Source: an uncultured Prevotellaceae bacterium (lineage in GTDB: Bacteria > Bacteroidota > Bacteroidia > Bacteroidales > Bacteroidaceae). Taken from it: a stretch of DNA of 51,422 nt. Shown here piece after piece: positions 9,427 through 18,237 of the stretch. A program made the translations under genes and the position numbers. The stretch spans positions 1-51,422 of the forward strand of contig CACXVS010000031.1 of assembly GCA_902771155.1 (NCBI GenBank), read 5' to 3'. Within the stretch, counting starts at the first letter, position 1, and the number at the start of each line of letters is the position of its first letter. A model generated the notes under the pieces. It searched no databases. It had not been told where the DNA came from and worked only from the letters and a program-made list of their open reading frames with translations.

Positions 9427-12400
9427 ATGATGAAGCAGGTAAACATTCAATTTCCGCTTAGGATGCTCGGCCTTCTCTTTGGGCTGTTCCTATCGGTGGG
9501 TGCCTTTGCACAGATCGACGTCAAAGGCCATGTGAAAGATGCTACAGGCGAACCCATTATCGGCGCAACAGTTCGTGTTGACGGCACACAGACCGCCACC
9601 GTGACTGATTTCGACGGTAATTTCGTGCTGAAAGCTAATCAAGGTGCAGACATTACCGTTTCCTACATTGGCTACCAGTCAGTGACGGTAAAGGCTGCTC
9701 CTACTTTGGAAGTAACACTGCAAGACGATGCCGCTGTGCTCAACGAAGTGGTGGTCATCGGTTACGGTGCAGTGAAGAAAAGCGACTTGACCGGTTCGGT
9801 CACCGCCCTGAAACCCGACACCAAGAATAAGGGTCTGGTGGTGAACCCACAGGACATGATGCAAGGTAAGATTGCCGGTGTAAGTGTCACCAGCAGTGGT
9901 GGTGCTCCTGGCGGTGGTGCCAGCATCCGTATCCGTGGCGGTTCATCTTTGAACGCCTCAAACGACCCTCTGATTGTGATCGATGGTGTACCTATGGATA
10001 ATAATGGTGTGAAAGGTCTTTCTAACCCCCTCGCCATGGTAAACCCACAGGATATCGAGTCATTCAACGTGCTGAAGGATGCTTCTGCTACCGCTATTTA
10101 TGGTAGCCGTGGATCTAATGGTGTTATTATCATCACCACAAAGAAAGGTCGTAAGGGCGCTGCCCCACAGGTATCCTACTCAGGAAGCGTGACGATGAGC
10201 CATAAGAAGAAGACGGTTGATGTGCTCGATGGCGACCAGTACCGCGACCTCGTAAAAAGGCTCTACACAGGTCATTCCCGCGAGGAAGAGGCTTTTGCAG
10301 CCCTCGGTGATGCCAATACTGATTGGCAAGACGAAATCTACCGCACGGCATGGAGCCATGACCACAACGTGACTGTCGCCGGTTCTGTTGGTAATGTCCC
10401 CTACCGCGTTTCTCTTGGTTTCACCGACCAGCAGGGTATCTTGAAGACCTCAGATTTCAAGCGTTATACAGCTGCCCTGAATCTGAACCCATCTCTACTT
10501 GATGACCACCTGACCCTAAACCTTAATGCAAAGGGCATGTGGGCCAAGACACAGTATGCCAACACCGGAGCCATCGGCGCAGCCGTGGCCTTTGATCCTA
10601 CCAAGCCCGTCTATGACGACAATGCCACGAACTTTGGTGGCTATTGGGAGTGGCAGATTCCTGGCTCTTCACTGAATGACCCCGCCTGGGAAACCACTAC
10701 CAACCGTAATGCAACCAGCAACCCTGTTGCTCTGTTAGAGCTGAACGACGATCGCGCCATCAGCCGTTCGTTCATCGGCAATGCTGATATCGACTACAAG
10801 ATTCATGGTTTCGAGGACCTGCGCCTCCACCTGACATTAGGTGGCGACTTCTCTGAAGGTAAGCAGTGGCTGGATGTGGACCGCATGTCTCCCGCAGCTA
10901 TTTATTATGGTAATCACGGATGGGATCGCATCAAGAAGCAGAACCTGACACTATCGGGCTATGCACAGTACTATAAGGATTTCGCCAAGATCCACCATTT
11001 CGACATCATGGGTGGTTATGAGTGGCAGCACTTCTGGCGCGAACAGAAGAACAGCTATTGGGGCGCATATCCCAGCACCAATCTGGAGAAACCTGGTCAG
11101 TATCACGACTGGTCAATGTACAACTTTAAGACCGAGAATTATCTTGTGTCTTTCTTTGGACGTTTGAACTATATCCTTGCAGAGCGCTACTACCTGACAG
11201 CCACCCTTCGTGACGACGGTTCCTCTCGTTTCAAGGATCACTGGTCTCTCTTCCCATCTGCAGCCCTCGCATGGAAGATCAGCGAAGAAAAGCCCCTGAA
11301 GGATCTCGGTTGGCTTTCTGACCTGAAACTCCGTCTCAGCTATGGTAAGACCGGTCAGCAGGAACTGCCATCTAATATTGGCGACTATCCTTACTTTGCT
11401 ATCTATGGCATGAACACTGGTGTTGGTAGCTACTACAATGTCAGTGCTGACGGTACTCTGGCTCGCCCAGAAGCATATAACCCAGAACTGAAATGGGAGA
11501 CCACCGACACCTATAACGTAGGTCTTGACTTCGGATTCCTGAACCAGCGCATTACCATCGGTATCGATGCTTACTATCGTAAGACCACCGACCTGTTGAA
11601 CATAGCAGATGTAGCCGCAGGTTCAAACTTTAAGAACAGTGTGATTTCTAACATTGGATCGATGGAGAACAAAGGTATCGAGGTAACCCTCGGTCTGAAG
11701 CCTATCCAGACTGACGATTGGTACTGGACCATCGACTACAACTTCACTTACAACCACAATGAGATTACAGAACTGGTTGGCGACGATCCCAACTACTTCG
11801 TACCCACTGGTGGTATTGGTGGTGGTACTGGTGTAAACGCACAAGCTCATGCCGTAGGCCATCCCATGAGATCATACTATGTTTATCAGCAGGTCTATGA
11901 TACCAATGGCAAACCCATCGAGGGACTGGTTGTTGACCGCAATGGTGACGGTACGATTACTGAGGCCGACAAATACTTCTACAAGAGCCCCTTCGCTCCT
12001 GTCACCATGGGTCTGAGCTCACGCTTAGAATATAAGAGCTGGGACCTCGGCTTCACCCTTCGCGCCAACATCGGCAATTATGTGTTCAACAACCTGATGT
12101 CGGGTAATGTGAACATGAGTGCTGGCGAGATCTACTCTAGCGGTAACAACTTCTTCGGCAACCGTCCAGTTGATGCTCTCGACTACAACTGGCAGACCTA
12201 CGATCTGGAGGCTAAGCTCTCTGACCACTGGGTACAGAACGGTTCATTCCTGAAGTGCGACAATATCACTCTTGGCTACAGCTTTGCTGACCTGCTCAAG
12301 TGTGGTAACTATAAGGGTATTAACGGACGTATCTATGCCACTGCTTCGAATGTGTTCTGCATCACGAAGTATAAGGGTATCGACCCAGAAGTGTTCGAGG

Positions 12401-12465
12401 GTATCGACAACAACCTCTACCCCCGTCCTATCTCATTCATTCTCGGTTTGAATCTGAACTTCTAA
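9427..12465 (+). CDS. susC: SusC-like TonB-dependent outer-membrane transporter (starch/maltooligosaccharide)
   Basis: The 1012-residue protein imports glycan oligomers across the outer membrane with TonB energy. It has a signal peptide (cleavage after AFAQ), a carboxypeptidase-regulatory-like domain (residues about 28-100, GEPIIGATVRVDGT...DFDGNF), a plug (VVIGYGAVKKSDLTGSVTAL ... VLKDASATAIYGSRGSNGVI) and a barrel ending in LGLNLNF, the final aromatic needed for BAM assembly. Length is normal for the family. susD follows after 19 bp, then two SusE/F-like starch-binding lipoproteins, which supports the susC label in a starch locus. ATG 9427 and ATG 9430 are both possible starts. Confidence 0.95.
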   Translation: MMKQVNIQFPLRMLGLLFGLFLSVGAFAQIDVKGHVKDATGEPIIGATVRVDGTQTATVTDFDGNFVLKANQGADITVSYIGYQSVTVKAAPTLEVTLQDDAAVLNEVVVIGYGAVKKSDLTGSVTALKPDTKNKGLVVNPQDMMQGKIAGVSVTSSGGAPGGGASIRIRGGSSLNASNDPLIVIDGVPMDNNGVKGLSNPLAMVNPQDIESFNVLKDASATAIYGSRGSNGVIIITTKKGRKGAAPQVSYSGSVTMSHKKKTVDVLDGDQYRDLVKRLYTGHSREEEAFAALGDANTDWQDEIYRTAWSHDHNVTVAGSVGNVPYRVSLGFTDQQGILKTSDFKRYTAALNLNPSLLDDHLTLNLNAKGMWAKTQYANTGAIGAAVAFDPTKPVYDDNATNFGGYWEWQIPGSSLNDPAWETTTNRNATSNPVALLELNDDRAISRSFIGNADIDYKIHGFEDLRLHLTLGGDFSEGKQWLDVDRMSPAAIYYGNHGWDRIKKQNLTLSGYAQYYKDFAKIHHFDIMGGYEWQHFWREQKNSYWGAYPSTNLEKPGQYHDWSMYNFKTENYLVSFFGRLNYILAERYYLTATLRDDGSSRFKDHWSLFPSAALAWKISEEKPLKDLGWLSDLKLRLSYGKTGQQELPSNIGDYPYFAIYGMNTGVGSYYNVSADGTLARPEAYNPELKWETTDTYNVGLDFGFLNQRITIGIDAYYRKTTDLLNIADVAAGSNFKNSVISNIGSMENKGIEVTLGLKPIQTDDWYWTIDYNFTYNHNEITELVGDDPNYFVPTGGIGGGTGVNAQAHAVGHPMRSYYVYQQVYDTNGKPIEGLVVDRNGDGTITEADKYFYKSPFAPVTMGLSSRLEYKSWDLGFTLRANIGNYVFNNLMSGNVNMSAGEIYSSGNNFFGNRPVDALDYNWQTYDLEAKLSDHWVQNGSFLKCDNITLGYSFADLLKCGNYKGINGRIYATASNVFCITKYKGIDPEVFEGIDNNLYPRPISFILGLNLNF

Positions 12466-12484
12466 CATATAAATATAGATAACA

Positions 12485-14074
12485 ATGAAAACATATATCA
12501 AGAATATCATTCCGGCAGCTGCCCTCCTGATGGCAGTAGGATTTACCTCTTGTACGAAGGATCTGGACGTAACGCCTATCGACCCGAACCTGAATACAGA
12601 GATCCAGCCGGAGGCACTCTTCAACAAGTGCTATGCCAATATTGCCGTGGCAGGTAATGGCGGCGCCAACGGCGACTGCGACGTTGACGGTATCGACGGC
12701 GGTACTTCAGGTTACGTGCGCCAGATGTGGAACGCTCAGGAGCTGACCTCTGATGAGGCCATCTGCGGATGGGGTGATGAGGGTATCGCCAACTTCTGCT
12801 ACAACACTTACGACGCCTCTCACCCAATGCTTCGTGGTTATTATTACCGACTCTATACAGGCATCTCTTTCTGTAACCAGTATCTGCAGGAGTTCGGCGG
12901 TTACAACGCAGCCATGACAGCAGAGATCCGTTTCATCCGTGCCCTGAACTATTTCTTCCTGATGGATGGTTGGGGAAATGTTCCTTTCGTCACAGCGATC
13001 TCCTCTGACAAGCCCGTGCAATACAGCCGCCAGCAGGTCTTTGAGTTTGTTGAGAGCGAATTGCTTGAGATCGAGCCACAACTGAACACTGCCACAGCGA
13101 AGAAATCTTCCGATGCCGGCTATGGTCGTGTCGATAAAGCCGCTTGCTGGTTGTTGCTCGCCCGCCTCTATCTGAATGCCGAGGTCTATACTGGCTCAGC
13201 TCAGTGGCAGAAGGCTGCTGACTATGCCAGGAAGGTAATGGACTCCAGCTATAAGCTGAACACCACAGGTGCTGGCAAGTGGAGTGCTTATCAGATGCTG
13301 TTCATGGGTGACAACGGCGAGACCAGTGCAGCCTACGAGGCTGTGTTCCCGATCCTGCAGGATGGTGTCCGCACCACCTCTTGGGGTACTTCACTCTTCC
13401 TGATTGCTTCTACCCATGATACAGACATGGACGACACTTGCGGTACAACTGAGTACTGGGGTGGTAACCGTGCACGTCCTAATCTCGTTCAGAAATTCTT
13501 CCCGAATAATGATGCACCGGAAGCTTCTCCTGCCGATGTGGCAAAAGCAGCAGGCGACGACCGTGCTATCCTTGACACTAGGGGCCGTACACTTAACAAT
13601 AGTGACGTCAGCACCTTCAAGAGTGGCTTTGCTGTGGCAAAGTTCACAAACATAACCTCTTCCGGTTCAGCTACCAGCAGTGGTCAGTTCCCCGATACCG
13701 ACTTCTTCATGATGCGTGTTGCTGAGGCTTATCTGACCTTCGCAGAGGCACAGGCTCGTCTGAATGGTGGTGCTACCAACGCAGAGGCTGCCGATGCCAT
13801 CAACGCTCTGCGCACACGCGCCAACGCCGCTACACAGACCACCTACTCTCTCGATGAAATTTGTGATGAGTGGTGCCGTGAGTTCTACTTCGAAGGTCGC
13901 CGCCGTATGGACCTCGTCCGCTTCGGCAAGTTCGGTGGCAGCAACGACTATGTCTGGCAGTGGAAGGGCGGTTCATACAACGGCCGTAACTTCGAAGAGA
14001 CGAAAAACCTCTTTGCTATTCCGACTACGGATCTGACAGCCAATCCAAACCTGACTCAGAATCCTGGCTATTGA
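12485..14074 (+). CDS. susD: SusD-like starch-binding outer-membrane lipoprotein
   Basis: The 529-residue lipoprotein has a signal peptide with lipobox (FTSC, Cys23) and an acidic CTKDLD start for surface export. The body shows SusD/RagB features: helical TPR-like repeats, EIRFIRALNYFFLMDGWGNVPF, the family signature EAYLTFAEAQARLNG and the late DEWCREFYFEGRRRMDLVRFG. It closes the SusC barrel and helps bind glycan. It is 19 bp after susC. The Asp/Asn/Gly-rich composition is typical of surface lipoproteins. Its place before SusE/F-like genes makes starch or another alpha-glucan the likely ligand. Confidence 0.94.
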   Translation: MKTYIKNIIPAAALLMAVGFTSCTKDLDVTPIDPNLNTEIQPEALFNKCYANIAVAGNGGANGDCDVDGIDGGTSGYVRQMWNAQELTSDEAICGWGDEGIANFCYNTYDASHPMLRGYYYRLYTGISFCNQYLQEFGGYNAAMTAEIRFIRALNYFFLMDGWGNVPFVTAISSDKPVQYSRQQVFEFVESELLEIEPQLNTATAKKSSDAGYGRVDKAACWLLLARLYLNAEVYTGSAQWQKAADYARKVMDSSYKLNTTGAGKWSAYQMLFMGDNGETSAAYEAVFPILQDGVRTTSWGTSLFLIASTHDTDMDDTCGTTEYWGGNRARPNLVQKFFPNNDAPEASPADVAKAAGDDRAILDTRGRTLNNSDVSTFKSGFAVAKFTNITSSGSATSSGQFPDTDFFMMRVAEAYLTFAEAQARLNGGATNAEAADAINALRTRANAATQTTYSLDEICDEWCREFYFEGRRRMDLVRFGKFGGSNDYVWQWKGGSYNGRNFEETKNLFAIPTTDLTANPNLTQNPGY

Positions 14075-14140
14075 TTAATTGAAAATTGATAATTCTTGCT
14101 AAGCAAGCGTACTAAAGAAACGATTAGAAAATTGATAATT

Positions 14141-15202
14141 ATGAAAACAATATTGAAGTCAACAATGCTGCTGATGCTCAGCGTAGGATTGTTTGCCGCC
14201 TGTGCCGACGACAACGACTCCAACCCTGTAATCGGATCGCCTTCTACGTTCAATTTGAACACGCCATCCTATGCAGCCATCCCCGTCGATCTGGCCACAT
14301 CGACCGAGCTTCCCTTTACCTGGTCACAGCCCGACTACGGTTTCCCCGTAGCTGCCGATTACCAGTTAGAAGCATCTATCGACGGTAACTTTACCATCTC
14401 TGTGGATGAAGCGGCCCTCGACGAGAGCGGTTCTACCATTCCAAATTACGTCACACTGCCCGCCAGTTTCCAGGGCGGCTATGGCACTATTGCAGCCAGC
14501 GCACTTGCTGCTGCCGTCAATCAGATGGGTAACTACGGTGAGAATGTGCCTGCTACACAGGCACTCACCATCCGCGCCAGTGCTACCGCCGGTGGACGTA
14601 CGATATACTCTAACACGGTTAACATCATTGTTGTTCCTACGGCTGAAGTAGCTCCCGCATTCCCCGAATTCATCTATGAGATCGGTAATGAGAGTGGATG
14701 GTCTACACCTCACGCCCTACGCAGTCCTGCACAGGACGGTGTATACGTTGGTTTCTACTGGCTCGACGGTGAGTTCAAGTTCAAGCCTAACGAGGGCAAC
14801 TGGGACGGTGACTGGGAGAACGATGGCGACGGTAAGATCGCTGACAACGGCGGTGCCAACATGCCTGGTGTGGATCCCGGCTTCTATAAGATTACGGTCG
14901 ATCTCAATGAGATGACCTATAGTGTTGAGCCTATCACGAATATCAGTATCATTGGCGGCTTCAACGACTGGGCTGGCGATGTGGAGATGGAATACAACAT
15001 CGAAGGCGGTTACTGGCAGTGCACCACCGATGAAGTGACTGGCGAATACAAGTTCCGCGCTAACCACGACTGGGCTATCAACTGGGGTGGTACAGAGGAC
15101 AACCTGACGCAGGACGGTGCAAACCTGAACAGCGATGGTGGTACCCATACCTATAAGCTCTATATCACATACGAAGGTGCTAGCCACGTAGTCATTGAGT
15201 AA
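14141..15202 (+). CDS. susE: SusE-like surface starch-binding lipoprotein
   Basis: Start is set at ATG 14141 because it gives a clean lipoprotein signal (MKTILKSTMLLM, lipobox FAAC, Cys21) with an acidic CADDND export signal; the frame extends upstream only with a non-ATG codon. The 353-residue protein has an N-terminal SusE domain (NPVIGSPSTFNLNTPSYAAI ... PFTWSQPDYGFPVAADYQLE) and two C-terminal starch-binding-like modules, each with a 'GF(Y/N)...' and 'FKF/YKFRAN..W..NWGG' pattern. In the Sus system SusE/F bind starch on the surface. The 66-bp gap after susD contains two copies of GAAAATTGATAATT (14081, 14127) around a small CTTGC/GCAAG hairpin. Confidence 0.88.
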   Translation: MKTILKSTMLLMLSVGLFAACADDNDSNPVIGSPSTFNLNTPSYAAIPVDLATSTELPFTWSQPDYGFPVAADYQLEASIDGNFTISVDEAALDESGSTIPNYVTLPASFQGGYGTIAASALAAAVNQMGNYGENVPATQALTIRASATAGGRTIYSNTVNIIVVPTAEVAPAFPEFIYEIGNESGWSTPHALRSPAQDGVYVGFYWLDGEFKFKPNEGNWDGDWENDGDGKIADNGGANMPGVDPGFYKITVDLNEMTYSVEPITNISIIGGFNDWAGDVEMEYNIEGGYWQCTTDEVTGEYKFRANHDWAINWGGTEDNLTQDGANLNSDGGTHTYKLYITYEGASHVVIE

Positions 15203-15217
15203 TTCATGAACTGTAAA

Positions 15218-16627
15218 ATGAAAAGAAGTATGAAAAAGTTATTGTCAATCATGGGTGCCGCTCTGCTGATGGCAAGTTGTACCGAAGATTATAAGGACTG
15301 GGCCAATCCCTTCAGCAACGGCCCGGAAGATCCCGTCACCGTGAGCCTCAGCGCAGCACCTGCTGCACCGATAGACTTCGCTACTGCAGGTAGTCAGGTT
15401 CAGGCTTTCGTTCCTACGCTCACCGCACCTGAAGGAACTACGGCCACCTATAATATCTTTCCCTATCAGGATGATATTCTTGGATCAGACGTAGAAGAAT
15501 ATCTCACAGCCGATGAGAATGGTAATGTCAATGCCGAGCAGCTGGAGGTTACACTCAACAAAATGTTCGGCCGTCGCCCTGTGAGTCACACGACGAACCT
15601 TCTTGTTGTCGGTTATATCACTTACAACGGTATGTCCTTCAAGAACGAAACAGAAACCACTATCACCTTCACGCCGAATGCTCCTGAGATCGAGGATGCC
15701 TACTACATTACCGGCAGTGTGAACGGTTGGGATAACAACAACACCGACTTGGAGCTCTCTAACGGTGGTGCTGATCCCTATGAGAATCCCGTATTCACAT
15801 GCCTGATTCCCGCTCCCGAAGATGGTGGTAATGTGGAGTTCAAGGTGACACCGAAGTCTGGCCTCGGCGGTGACTGGAGCAAATGTCTTACCGCTTCCGA
15901 CGTCGAGGGTAAGTTCGCTACCGACAATGCTGGTGGTAACCTCGTTATCGAGGCTGTGGAAGGCGCCAAGTTCTACCGTGTCACCTTCGACATGATGGAG
16001 CAGACCTGGAGCAGCGATGCCCTGAGCTTCGACGAGTTTGTCTATTTCATTGGTGCTACTGACGGATGGACTAACGCAGAACAGAAACTGGCATCACCTA
16101 ACTTCGACGGTATCTACACAGGCTTCGTGTATTGTGCAGATCCTAATGGATGGGGCAACCAGTTCAAGTTCCAGAGAGTACCTGGTGACTGGGGTACTGA
16201 GCTTAACAGCGAGACCTTCTCTGCAGGTATTAGCGGCGACTTCGCACCCCATGACGGCGATACCAACATCGAGGCAACAGCTGGAGAGGGCGTTTATTTC
16301 GTGAAACTCGACCTGGCTAATCTGACACTCCATGCCACTTTCATTAACAACATGAACCTCGTGGGCGACTTCAACGGCTGGAATGCTGCCGATGATGCCC
16401 AGCAGATGACATGGGATGCTGAGAATTTCTGCTTCGTTATTGAGGGAGCTGGTGTGACAGCCAATGGCTGGAAGTTCACCGCCAACAACGACTGGGGCAT
16501 CAACCTCGGTGGCGATGACCTCGGTGTGCTGACACAGGATGGTCCTAACATCACGGCAGAGGGTACGACGATTAAACTCTACCCGACACGTAAGGACAAC
16601 AACAACATCTATTGCACTGTTGAGTAA
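15218..16627 (+). CDS. SusE/SusF-like multi-module starch-binding lipoprotein
   Basis: Three ATGs are close (15206, 15218, 15230). 15218 is chosen because it gives a 20-residue signal with lipobox MASC. The 469-residue protein has an N-terminal Ig-like SusE domain and three starch-binding-type modules, marked by 'YYITGSVNGWDNNN', 'VYFIGATDGWTNAEQK' and 'MNLVGDFNGWNAADD', each followed by 'FKF..N..WG' strands and, in the last, 'NWGG/NLGGDD' loops. SusF of the classical system also has three such modules. It is the last gene of the susC operon: a strong terminator starts 27 bp after the stop. Confidence 0.86.
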   Translation: MKRSMKKLLSIMGAALLMASCTEDYKDWANPFSNGPEDPVTVSLSAAPAAPIDFATAGSQVQAFVPTLTAPEGTTATYNIFPYQDDILGSDVEEYLTADENGNVNAEQLEVTLNKMFGRRPVSHTTNLLVVGYITYNGMSFKNETETTITFTPNAPEIEDAYYITGSVNGWDNNNTDLELSNGGADPYENPVFTCLIPAPEDGGNVEFKVTPKSGLGGDWSKCLTASDVEGKFATDNAGGNLVIEAVEGAKFYRVTFDMMEQTWSSDALSFDEFVYFIGATDGWTNAEQKLASPNFDGIYTGFVYCADPNGWGNQFKFQRVPGDWGTELNSETFSAGISGDFAPHDGDTNIEATAGEGVYFVKLDLANLTLHATFINNMNLVGDFNGWNAADDAQQMTWDAENFCFVIEGAGVTANGWKFTANNDWGINLGGDDLGVLTQDGPNITAEGTTIKLYPTRKDNNNIYCTVE

Positions 16628-16654
16628 TCCACCATTTGCATAGCGCAGATTTTC

Positions 16655-16690
16655 AAAAGAGCCGTTTGGAAAAGTCTAAACGGCTCTTTT
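16655..16690 (+). terminator. Terminator of the susC-susF operon
   Basis: A 13-bp perfect stem (AAAAGAGCCGTTT / AAACGGCTCTTTT) with a 10-nt loop, ending in a T-rich stretch. It ends the sus structural operon before the phosphatase genes. Confidence 0.92.
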
Positions 16691-16714
16691 CTTATTTATA
16701 AATAGTGTTTAATT

Positions 16715-16746
16715 CTTGGTCATTTCAAGGAAAAGTCGTACCTTTG
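16715..16746 (+). promoter_or_regulatory. Promoter of the double-PAP2 gene pair
   Basis: CTTG at 16715-16718, then 20 nt, then -7 box TACCTTTG at 16739-16746. No LacI-type palindrome is near, so this pair does not share the regulon's operator. Confidence 0.8.
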
Positions 16747-16785
16747 CACCCAATATTTTTATAACTTGACTCAAAAGATTATCTA

Positions 16786-18237
16786 ATGAAGAAAAAGCTC
16801 TGGATTCTACTGGCCATTTTCAACATGACCATTCTGACCTCTTGTGAAGACCTGCTCGACGGTCTTCTGGATGCCATCGATGACAATCCCGTTCCCTCCA
16901 CCCCCAGCTACAATAACAATGCGACGATACCCGATGATGTCTATGTGGCTTCCGTCAATCAGCCCAATGCCACTAACTATATGCCCAAACCTCCCTCGAC
17001 AGACGATGTTGACTTCATCGACGACAAGGTACAGTGGGAGTGGGGTAAGTATCAGCGTGGTACGGAACGAGGTGCAACAGCCAAAGAACACATGGGCAGA
17101 AGCTCAAAGGTCATGTGCAAAGTGATGGCACAGGTATTGGGACTCAGCACCATCAGCAAGGAGACTACACCTGCCTTGGAGCGTCTGTTGAGCAGAGCTT
17201 ACCACACAGGAGAACAATCGGCTGCAACGGCAAAGATGTACTACAAACGACAGCGCCCATTCGTTGTAATGGGAGAGTCTGCCTGGTATGACGCTGATGC
17301 CCAGGACGCCACAGGCTCCTATATTTCAGCCACTTCAGCTGCAGGATGGGCAGTAGGTCTTGCCTTCGCAGAGATGTGGCCTCCCTTGCAGAACAAAATC
17401 CTAAAAAAGGCTTTCCTATTCGGAGAAGACCGTGTCATTAGCGGTTCCAATTTCCAAAGCGATGTCGATGGTGGCTACAGCTCAGGCGCAGCATCCATTG
17501 CCCAAGCCCACAACGACCCCAAACTGAAAGAAGATATCCTTGCTGCCCGTGAGGAGTATAAGCGCCTGATAGGACAGTCCTCCTACTACGATCCTATAGC
17601 CTCAGCAGGCACGCTCAATGGTGAGAAGATCATTAATGCTCCAACACCCTGCTCCAACAGCGAGCCCCGTTATGAGGCAGACCTGAAGCGCTATCAGGAT
17701 GCCAAGAGATATCGCAATACGACCCGTGGAGAGCAGGCCGTCATGGATGCAGATGCCAGCAGTGATCGTATGGCTGCCGTTTTTGGCGAGATCCTCGGCT
17801 TCAGCATTTCACCTTCTAATGCCCCTAATATTTATACACTGATTAAAAGCATCAGATATAAGAGTGTGGATCTTGTGAACAGGACAAAGATTAACTATTT
17901 CCGCCTTCGTCCTTTCGCTCAGTTGCACGAATCAACACCCGTCCCATCCAAGGAGAACACCTATAGGGAAAACAGCAGCTACCCCTCTGGTCACACCTGC
18001 TATGCCTGGTCGCTTGGTCTTGTACTGGCAGAAGTAGCACCGGCCCGTCAGAACAAAATACTGCACCGTGCATACGATTTCGGCTTCAACCGTGTCATTG
18101 TAGGCTATCACTGGCCTACTGATATCGATGCTGGTCGTGTACTCGCTGCCTCACTCGTCGCCCAATTGCACAGCGATGAAGAATTCTGTAACCAGCTTAA
18201 ACAAGCTAAGGCTGAATACCAAAAGCTCGCAAAATGA
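16786..18237 (+). CDS. Lipoprotein with two PAP2/haloperoxidase modules, first degenerate
   Basis: The 483-residue protein has a lipoprotein signal (ILTSC). The C-terminal half carries all three acid-phosphatase/vanadium-haloperoxidase motifs: KX6RP (KINYFRLRP), PSGH, and RX5HX3D (RVIVGYHWPTD). The N-terminal half repeats the layout, but only KX6RP (KMYYKRQRP) is intact: PSGH reads ISAT and the histidine of the last motif is Asn (RVISGSNFQSD). It is thus a fusion of a pseudo-phosphatase and a phosphatase. It probably removes phosphate from a small ester outside the inner membrane. The next gene overlaps its stop by 4 bp and is a paralogue. Confidence 0.86.
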   Translation: MKKKLWILLAIFNMTILTSCEDLLDGLLDAIDDNPVPSTPSYNNNATIPDDVYVASVNQPNATNYMPKPPSTDDVDFIDDKVQWEWGKYQRGTERGATAKEHMGRSSKVMCKVMAQVLGLSTISKETTPALERLLSRAYHTGEQSAATAKMYYKRQRPFVVMGESAWYDADAQDATGSYISATSAAGWAVGLAFAEMWPPLQNKILKKAFLFGEDRVISGSNFQSDVDGGYSSGAASIAQAHNDPKLKEDILAAREEYKRLIGQSSYYDPIASAGTLNGEKIINAPTPCSNSEPRYEADLKRYQDAKRYRNTTRGEQAVMDADASSDRMAAVFGEILGFSISPSNAPNIYTLIKSIRYKSVDLVNRTKINYFRLRPFAQLHESTPVPSKENTYRENSSYPSGHTCYAWSLGLVLAEVAPARQNKILHRAYDFGFNRVIVGYHWPTDIDAGRVLAASLVAQLHSDEEFCNQLKQAKAEYQKLAK